From assembly GCA_965228425.1 (NCBI GenBank), contig OZ245815.1, positions 4,278,001-4,342,000 on the forward strand: DNA of 64,000 nucleotides, given 5' to 3'. How positions within the stretch are numbered: the first letter of the stretch is position 1; each line of letters opens with the position of its first letter. This document shows positions 58,672-64,000 of this stretch, in pieces. The notes beneath the pieces were generated by a model. The model did not search any database. It was not told the origin of the DNA and saw only the letters and a list, made by a program, of their open reading frames with translations. The position numbers and the translations under genes are program-made. The DNA is from JAJFJD01 sp965228425. Its GTDB lineage: Bacteria; Pseudomonadota; Alphaproteobacteria; UBA8366.

Positions 58672-60131
58672 TCCGCCCGTTCGACCCACCCCCGATCGAG
58701 ATACGGCGTGTCCCCGACCCTGCTATGGGTCAGGTGAACCCGATACCCCGCCGCACCATCGACGGTCACGGTTTCGGTTTTCTGTTCCGGCGGCTCGCCG
58801 GAGGTATCCATCATGGCTTCCGAGAGGACGCGGCCCTGTACATGCGCCGGCACGTCGATCCCCAACAGCGTCAGCACCGTCGGCAGGACATCGACGATCC
58901 CGGCCCGAAGCTCCGACGCGCCGCCGGCCTGGAACGCATCGCCCGCCACGGCGAGCCAGTTGCTCAACTCGATGGCATGCAGGCCGCCATGCAACCCGCC
59001 ATCCACCGGGTAGGCTGCGTTCTGCAGCGTATGCCCGGTTAGGCCCGCCGCATTCGGGCGGTCGTCGCTCGCCAGGATCAAGCCGATGTCCGGTGCGCGC
59101 GGATGGTCGATCTGCAAATGACTGTGGTGCAGCGCGCCGACGCCATCGCGCGTCGACACCGGCCCGCACCACGGCTGCGCCTGCAACCAGTCGACGACTT
59201 TTCGGATCAAGACCGGGTCGGAGTCCCGCACATAGACGCCGCCGCCGTTGGACAGGGCGATCGCGACGTCCGCGCCTTCGGTCACCGTCTTGCCGACCGT
59301 GAAGCCCGCCGCGCGGAACTTGCCCGCCAGGTCGATGCTTTCTTCCGCCACCGTGATCTGGCCATGGTCGGACAACGTGATGACCTGAAGCGCCTCGCCC
59401 GGCCCGCCGGTCGCGCGCCATTTCAGGAGACGGCCGAACTCCGCATCCAACTGCCGCAGCGCCTGCAGGTTCGGTTCGGTCCCGATACCCTTGTGGTGAT
59501 AGCTGTTGTCCGGCTCGCAATACCACAGGACCGTGACGTCCGGCTGCAACTCCGGCTCGATATAGTCGAGATACACATCGGTCGCGTAGGTCAGCCAGGA
59601 CAGCGACGGGATTTCGCGCTTCGGGATCGGCCCGACCCGGTCGAGCACCTCGGCAATCCGCGCCGCCGGCACCGACGCATCGGGCCGGTGCAGCGCCAAG
59701 CGGAACATGCCGAGCGCCTCCGCCTTGTGGTGCAGCATACGGCAGCCGCCGGGCGTGCCCGCGCTCAAGACCGCGAGCGTCTTACCGGCATCCGCCAGCA
59801 GTTCGCCCATCACCGGCACGTCGACCAGTTTGCCGCCGAGCCGCCGGTCGCCGTCGGCCAGTTGCGTCTCGTCGCCGGTGTTGAACAAACCGTCCGGCGC
59901 GGCCACCGGGTCCAGGAACTTGTTGCCGACGATGCCATGCCGCTGCGGGTAACAGCCGGTGATCATCGCCGACTGGTTGACGCGCGTCTCGGTGGGAAAT
60001 GTCGAGCGGCTGTGGGGAAAGGCGAACCCCGCGGCCGTAAATTCGCACAGGTTCGGCATCAGGTCCGGCGTCACCATGTCCGGCCGCAGCGCGTCGAAGG
60101 CGAGGATCAGGATCCGTCGGTTCGCCGCCAT
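58668..60131 (-). CDS. Alkaline phosphatase superfamily nucleotide pyrophosphatase/phosphodiesterase
   Basis: Hydrolase of 487 aa. It begins RRILILAFDALRPDMVTPDLMPNLCEFTAAG (metal Asp), with the nucleophile Thr in STFPTETRVNQ and metal-binding His/Asp residues in ITLSDHGQITV and GGLHGG. This is the type I phosphodiesterase/nucleotide pyrophosphatase (ENPP/phnA-like) family. It cleaves phosphodiesters or phosphonates. No signal peptide is visible. The ATG at 60131 lies 4 bases after the upstream CinA-like stop, so the two are co-transcribed. Confidence 0.88.
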   Translation of the reverse strand: MAANRRILILAFDALRPDMVTPDLMPNLCEFTAAGFAFPHSRSTFPTETRVNQSAMITGCYPQRHGIVGNKFLDPVAAPDGLFNTGDETQLADGDRRLGGKLVDVPVMGELLADAGKTLAVLSAGTPGGCRMLHHKAEALGMFRLALHRPDASVPAARIAEVLDRVGPIPKREIPSLSWLTYATDVYLDYIEPELQPDVTVLWYCEPDNSYHHKGIGTEPNLQALRQLDAEFGRLLKWRATGGPGEALQVITLSDHGQITVAEESIDLAGKFRAAGFTVGKTVTEGADVAIALSNGGGVYVRDSDPVLIRKVVDWLQAQPWCGPVSTRDGVGALHHSHLQIDHPRAPDIGLILASDDRPNAAGLTGHTLQNAAYPVDGGLHGGLHAIELSNWLAVAGDAFQAGGASELRAGIVDVLPTVLTLLGIDVPAHVQGRVLSEAMMDTSGEPPEQKTETVTVDGAAGYRVHLTHSRVGDTPYLDRGWVERAD

Positions 60132-60135
60132 GGGA

Positions 60136-60909
60136 TCAGGCCTCGTCTTCGTCGAGATCCTTCGGCGTGCCACCGAGCCCCGTGACCATCGCCCGAACCT
60201 CATCGGCGCAGGCGTCGAGTTCGACAGCGTCGGTGCCGCGCATGACGAGACTTACGCGGAATTCCCCGCGGGCATATTGCGGATAGCTGCCGATATCGAC
60301 CTCGGGATAGCGATCCTGAAGCTCGCCGAGACCACCGGCCACCATGCCCTCACCGAGATTGCATAGAACCGTGCGCGACAACACCGGCACGCCGCCGGCA
60401 AGGCCGCCTTTCACGCCATCCAGCATGGCACGCATGATCGACGGCACGCCGGCCATGACGAAGACATTCTCGACCCGGAAACCGGGCGCGGTCGAGATCG
60501 GATTGTCGATCAGCGAGGCGTGCTCCGGCGTTTGCGCCATCCGCATCCGCGCCTCGTTCAGCTCCATCTCGCTGTGTTCGTAATGCTCGACCAGCCGGCG
60601 CGTCGCCTCCGGGTTCTGTATCAGCTCTTGGCCGAACGCCTTGGCGACGCACGCGGCGGTGATGTCGTCATGGGTCGGGCCGATGCCACCGGTCGTGAAG
60701 ACGTAGTCGAATTTCGCGCGCAGCGCATTCACCGCGTCGACGATCTCGGCCTCGATGTCGGGCACGACCCGCACCTCGGATAGGCGGACGCCGACCTCAT
60801 TCAAGGTCACGGCGATATGCGCGACATTCTTGTCCTGCGTCCTGCCGGACAGGATTTCATTGCCGATAACGATCACGGCGGCGGTAACGGTTTTCGGTGA
60901 TGGGCTCAT
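60136..60909 (-). CDS. Competence/damage-inducible protein A-like (MoCF-domain) protein
   Basis: Molybdopterin-binding-domain protein of 257 aa similar to the N-terminal domain of CinA. AAVIVIGNEILSGRTQDKNVAHIA and VFTTGGIGPTHDDITAACVAKAFG are the MoCF signatures, and MAGVPSIMRAMLDG follows. CinA proteins act as NMN deamidases or ADP-ribose pyrophosphatases. The C-terminal deamidase domain is absent, as in many alphaproteobacterial homologues. It precedes the phosphodiesterase gene, suggesting a shared nucleotide-recycling transcript. Confidence 0.9.
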   Translation of the reverse strand: MSPSPKTVTAAVIVIGNEILSGRTQDKNVAHIAVTLNEVGVRLSEVRVVPDIEAEIVDAVNALRAKFDYVFTTGGIGPTHDDITAACVAKAFGQELIQNPEATRRLVEHYEHSEMELNEARMRMAQTPEHASLIDNPISTAPGFRVENVFVMAGVPSIMRAMLDGVKGGLAGGVPVLSRTVLCNLGEGMVAGGLGELQDRYPEVDIGSYPQYARGEFRVSLVMRGTDAVELDACADEVRAMVTGLGGTPKDLDEDEA

Positions 60910-61034
60910 GGACCGGTCCGGTTCAGGCGAAAGGAAGGCTTGCGATCATAACGAAGGATGCCGCCGAGTCACCCCTGGGAACGGCGGCATCCTTCAAAAT
61001 TCAGTGCGTTCAAACGGCCGGCCGGCCGCTCGGA

Positions 61035-61787
61035 TCAGTGCGCGTAGCTCGGGTCCATCCGGTCGAGCCGGCGCAGATGCCCGGGCCAGCCCATGTCGCC
61101 GAACGCCGTGCCGCGCGACACCATCTGGCCGCGGGTATGTTCGCCGACATCCTTGGAGACGTGGATAAGCTCGGCCCCGGTCGACATGGCGTCGACCTGC
61201 GCCTGGCAGGATTTCTCCAACCGGAACATCATCCAGAACGCCTCTTGGATATTGCGCCCGCAGGTCAGCAGGCCGTGATTCTTGAGGATCAGGGCCATGT
61301 TCGTCTCACCCAGATCGCGCTGCAACCGCTGGCATTCATCGAGGTTCGTCGCGACGCCTTCATAGTCGTGATAGGAGATCGCGTCGTAGAACAGCATCGA
61401 ATGCTGCGACAGCGGCAGCAGCCCGCAGTCCATCGCGGATACGGCCATCCCGGCGCGGGTATGCGTGTGCAGCGAACAGGCCACGTCGTCCCGGCCGCCC
61501 AACACGGCGCTGTGGATCGTGAACCCGGCGGCGTTGACGCCATACTCGCTGTCCTCGGTCAGCACATCGCCGTCGAAGTTCACCTTGACCAGGCTGGACG
61601 CGGTGATTTCCTCGAAGAACATGCCGTGCGGGTTCAACAAGAAGGCGTCCGGCTCGCCCGGCACGCGGGCGCCGACATGCGTGCCGGTCAGGTCGGACAT
61701 ATCGTAAAAATCCAAAAGACGATAGCAGGCGGCGAGATCGACGCGGGTCTGCCATTCCTCGTGGGTTACGCGGTCACGTAGTGACAT
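61035..61787 (-). CDS. Class II aldolase/adducin family protein (copy 2 of a tandem pair)
   Basis: Class II aldolase fold of 250 aa. DLTGTHVGARVPGEPDAFLLNPHGMFFEEITASSLVKVN, HTHTRAGMAV (metal His pair), KNHGLLTCG and AFWMMFRLEKSCQAQVDA match the fuculose-phosphate aldolase/adducin family. The start at 61787 (MSLRDRV) gives the same frame position as its paralogue; the longer upstream frame is only the antisense of other sequence. It lies 20 bases after the paralogue's stop. The substrate is unknown. Confidence 0.9.
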   Translation of the reverse strand: MSLRDRVTHEEWQTRVDLAACYRLLDFYDMSDLTGTHVGARVPGEPDAFLLNPHGMFFEEITASSLVKVNFDGDVLTEDSEYGVNAAGFTIHSAVLGGRDDVACSLHTHTRAGMAVSAMDCGLLPLSQHSMLFYDAISYHDYEGVATNLDECQRLQRDLGETNMALILKNHGLLTCGRNIQEAFWMMFRLEKSCQAQVDAMSTGAELIHVSKDVGEHTRGQMVSRGTAFGDMGWPGHLRRLDRMDPSYAH

Positions 61788-61807
61788 TGGCTGGTTTCCT
61801 TCTCGGC

Positions 61808-62599
61808 TTAATGCTTGTAGCTGGGATCGACGCGGTCCAGCTGACGCAGATGGCCGGGCCACCCGCGGTCGGCGCCGGCGGTGCCGCCCTTGCGGAAATG
61901 CTCCGCCGTGCTGTCCTGCACGTCCTGCGAGATTTCCGTGACCTTGGCACCGGCCGCCATGGCATCGATCTGTGCCTGACAGGCCTTCTCCAGCTTGTGA
62001 ACCAGCCAGAAGGCGTGCGGGATGTTGTAGCCGCAGGTCATGAGACCGTGATTGTGCAGGATCATCGCGATATTCGTCGGCCCCAGGTCCGCGACCAGAC
62101 GCTCGCGCTCGTCCAGGTTCGTCGCCACGCCCTCGTAGTCGTGATAGCCGGTGTTGCCGATGAACCGCGCCGAATGCTGGGTGATCGGCAACAGGCCGCA
62201 CTTCAACATGGACACGGCCATCCCGGCCCGCGTATGCGTGTGCAACACGCATTGCACGTCGTGGCGCGCGCCATGGACCGCACTGTGGATCGTGTAGCCC
62301 GCCGCATTGATGCGGTATTCGGTATCGCTCAGGATGTTGCCGTCCATGTCGATCTTGACCAGGCTCGACGCCGTGATCTCGTCGAAGAACAGGCCATAGG
62401 GATTGATCAGGAAGGTGTCCTCCTCGCCGGGCACGCGCGCGGAAATATGCGTGCCCGTGAGATCGGACATCCCGTAATAGTCGACCAGCCGGTAACAGGC
62501 GGCCAGGTCCACGCGTGTTTTCCATTCTTCCGGCGACACTTTTTCCCGCATCGTCGGGATATCTTCCGGGCGCACATCGATTGCTGCCAGCGCTGACAT
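61808..62599 (-). CDS. Class II aldolase/adducin family protein (copy 1 of a tandem pair)
   Basis: A 263-aa paralogue of the product of the next gene. WKTRVDLAACYRLVDYYGMSDLTGTHISARVPGEEDTFLINPYGLFFDEITASSLVKIDMDGN, HTHTRAGMAV, HNHGLMTCG and PGHLRQLDRVDPSYKH align along the whole length. The metal-binding His residues are conserved in both copies. Tandem copies in one transcript suggest a hetero-oligomer or substrate divergence. The ATG at 62599 is used. It is divergent from the flavin-dependent oxidoreductase gene. Confidence 0.9.
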   Translation of the reverse strand: MSALAAIDVRPEDIPTMREKVSPEEWKTRVDLAACYRLVDYYGMSDLTGTHISARVPGEEDTFLINPYGLFFDEITASSLVKIDMDGNILSDTEYRINAAGYTIHSAVHGARHDVQCVLHTHTRAGMAVSMLKCGLLPITQHSARFIGNTGYHDYEGVATNLDERERLVADLGPTNIAMILHNHGLMTCGYNIPHAFWLVHKLEKACQAQIDAMAAGAKVTEISQDVQDSTAEHFRKGGTAGADRGWPGHLRQLDRVDPSYKH

Positions 62600-62752
62600 G
62601 AGCGATTCCTCTCTGGGATAGAAACTGATTTAGAATTGAATGGGCCGCAACTCGGCTTGAACCCTATTATAGCATAGGATCGCCCAGGCCAGCCAAACCA
62701 GCCCGATCGAAAATTTTATCGCCCGATTTCAACTATCTAGGAGCTTTCCGCT

Positions 62753-63799
62753 ATGCGCGTTCTCACGATCCTGCCGCAACACAACCTGCAGGACGTTCCG
62801 GCCGAGGCGGCCGCCATCGAAGCGGCCGGCTATGACGGCGCGGTCACCATGGAAAACAAATACGAGCCGTTTTTGCCGCTCGCCGTGGCCGCGACGGCGA
62901 CGAAGCGGATCGAATTGTCGACCGGCATCGCGATCGCCTTCGCCCGCAGCCCGATGGTCGTCGCCGAAACCGCGCATGATCTGCAGACCGCGTCGAACGG
63001 CCGCTTCGCCCTCGGCCTCGGCTCGCAGGTCAAGGGCCATAACGAGCGGCGGTTCAGCGTGCCCTGGAGCCCGCCAGTGCCCCGCCTGCGCGAGTATATC
63101 GAAGGTATGCGGGCAATCTGGCGGTGCTGGGAAAAGGGCGGGAAGCTGAACTATGTCGGCGAGCATTATCAGTTCACCCTGATGACGCCGAATTTCATTC
63201 CCGACCGGAACGGCCTGCCGCCCATCCCCGTGACCATCGCCGCGGTCGGCCCGGCGATGCTGCGGCTCGCCGGCCGGGTCTGCGACGGCGTGCGCCTGCA
63301 CCCCTTCTGCACCCGACGATACCTGGAAGAGGTCGTGATGCCGCGGCTCGAGGAAGGCTTCGCCAAAGGCGGCACCAAACGGCAAAACTTCGAGATCACC
63401 GGCGGCGGCTACATCGTCACCGGCCCCGACCAGGAAAGCATCGATAAGCTGTTCGAATGGGTGCGCTACCGTGTCGCCTTCTACGGCTCCACCCGCAGCT
63501 ATTTCCCGGTCTGGGAGCTGCACGATCAGCAGGATCTCGGCATGAAGCTGCACGAAATGTCGAAGCGCGGCGAGTGGGACAAAATGGCCGCCGAAGTCCC
63601 CGACGACATCGTGCATCTCTTCGCCGCCGTCGGCGGCTACGACGAGATCGTCGGCGCCGTCGAGGCGCGATTCGGTGGGGTTTCCGATACGCTGAACGCC
63701 AGTATGTCCGCCGACGTCGACGTTTCGCTGCCGGGCGAAGTCATCGAGGGCCTGCAGAAAATTCCAACCCCATTCGAGAAATTCAAGCCGACATGGTGA
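62753..63799 (+). CDS. LLM class flavin-dependent oxidoreductase (luciferase-like)
   Basis: Luciferase-like monooxygenase/F420-type oxidoreductase of 348 aa. It shows IELSTGIAIAFARSPMVVAETAHDLQTASNGRFALGLGSQVKGHNERRF and PIPVTIAAVGPAMLRLAGRVCDGVRLHPFC, typical of the TIM-barrel LLM family. TAGGAGC precedes the ATG at 62753. The cofactor may be FMN or F420, which cannot be decided here. It is divergent from the aldolase pair, and no reductase partner is adjacent. Confidence 0.9.
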   Translation: MRVLTILPQHNLQDVPAEAAAIEAAGYDGAVTMENKYEPFLPLAVAATATKRIELSTGIAIAFARSPMVVAETAHDLQTASNGRFALGLGSQVKGHNERRFSVPWSPPVPRLREYIEGMRAIWRCWEKGGKLNYVGEHYQFTLMTPNFIPDRNGLPPIPVTIAAVGPAMLRLAGRVCDGVRLHPFCTRRYLEEVVMPRLEEGFAKGGTKRQNFEITGGGYIVTGPDQESIDKLFEWVRYRVAFYGSTRSYFPVWELHDQQDLGMKLHEMSKRGEWDKMAAEVPDDIVHLFAAVGGYDEIVGAVEARFGGVSDTLNASMSADVDVSLPGEVIEGLQKIPTPFEKFKPTW

Positions 63800-64000
63800 T
63801 CCCGGGGCATGGCTCGGAGCCATAATCCCCGCCACCTTTTCGCGCACTGCTACCAAAAGGCGAGAGAACACCCGAAAAACCCGTTATGTTCGCTTCTTTT
63901 CGGCCCGGATGCGGGGTAAACATCTATGAATTGCCCAAATTAGGAATTTTATCTGCAAATTTGGTGACGCTACAACCTGGGCGGAATTGCAGGGGTTTTA
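63800..64000. other. Right-edge intergenic DNA
   Basis: No gene, RNA or strong hairpin is recognisable in the last 200 bases. Confidence 0.5.

Noticed and set aside
61788..62525. Upstream extension of the second aldolase frame
   Set aside because: It reads across the upstream paralogue in another frame; the real start is MSLRDRV at 61787.
62729..63871. Long minus-strand frame
   Set aside because: Antisense of the LLM oxidoreductase; low-complexity, no family features.

Overview
This 64 kb window looks like a chromosomal segment of a GC-rich alphaproteobacterium, probably a Rhodospirillales-type environmental bacterium. That is inferred from overall codon and GC character and from gene content: UbiD, GFA, TTT-type binding protein, class III CoA-transferase and a Zur-type operon with a DUF1826-like protein. 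No rRNA and no CRISPR array is present. One tRNA-Leu(UAA) and one complete IS3-family element are.

Region 1 (1-14.7 kb): one long minus-strand operon, cut by the left edge, of 14 tightly packed and often overlapping genes for nucleotide-sugar and surface-glycan biosynthesis. In order of transcription it encodes a Gfo/Idh oxidoreductase fused to a hexapeptide acyltransferase, a DegT aminotransferase, a sugar epimerase, a methyltransferase, a second DegT, a second methyltransferase, AsnB, HisH, an acyltransferase, a 97-aa unknown, a radical SAM/SPASM protein, an acetyltransferase, a second Gfo/Idh oxidoreductase, a second epimerase and a third, partial DegT. No glycosyltransferase is seen. Two parallel oxidoreductase/aminotransferase/acetyltransferase/epimerase sets suggest two modified amino sugars.

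Region 2 (14.8-38.7 kb): small catabolic and regulatory units. These are TetR/SDR, a TauD-type dioxygenase, a thioredoxin-fold protein, UbiD with a signal-less THI5-like protein and a cupin, MarR divergent from an HpaB-type monooxygenase with a 4-OT tautomerase, an SPFH protein, GFA, a methyltransferase, an arylsulfotransferase-like protein, an old yellow enzyme with a VOC protein, a CoA-transferase, a GlxA-type regulator, RidA, a GNAT, a persulfide-dioxygenase-like MBL protein, DinB, an epoxide-hydrolase-like protein and a NIPSNAP protein. The standout is at 30138-30998. Two abutting reading frames separated by one in-frame TGA form one protein of the GrdB/PrdB selenoprotein B family, with TGA exactly at the U of a UPVC motif and a strong SECIS-like hairpin just downstream.

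Region 3 (38.7-52.3 kb): a very AT-rich intergenic island precedes a secreted Cys-repeat protein. Then come a transglutaminase, a TTT binding protein with a clear terminator, a HupE/UreJ-like protein with its membrane-anchor partner, a class III aminotransferase and a DUF3179 protein. A zinc-starvation-type operon (folE, a hisI paralogue lacking the DCD cysteine, an 84-aa unknown, a COG0523 GTPase, a DUF1826-like protein) follows a perfect ATGTTATAACAT palindrome, a probable Zur box. A secreted dienelactone hydrolase ends this part.

Region 4 (52.3-64 kb): a complete IS3 element with CCG target duplications sits in a repeat/hairpin-rich spot. After it come an SRPBCC/ArsR pair, tRNA-Leu, an EF-hand secreted protein, a small Tat lipoprotein, a truncated haemoglobin with a ferredoxin reductase, an alkaline-phosphatase-superfamily hydrolase with a CinA-like protein, two tandem class II aldolase paralogues and an LLM flavin-dependent oxidoreductase.
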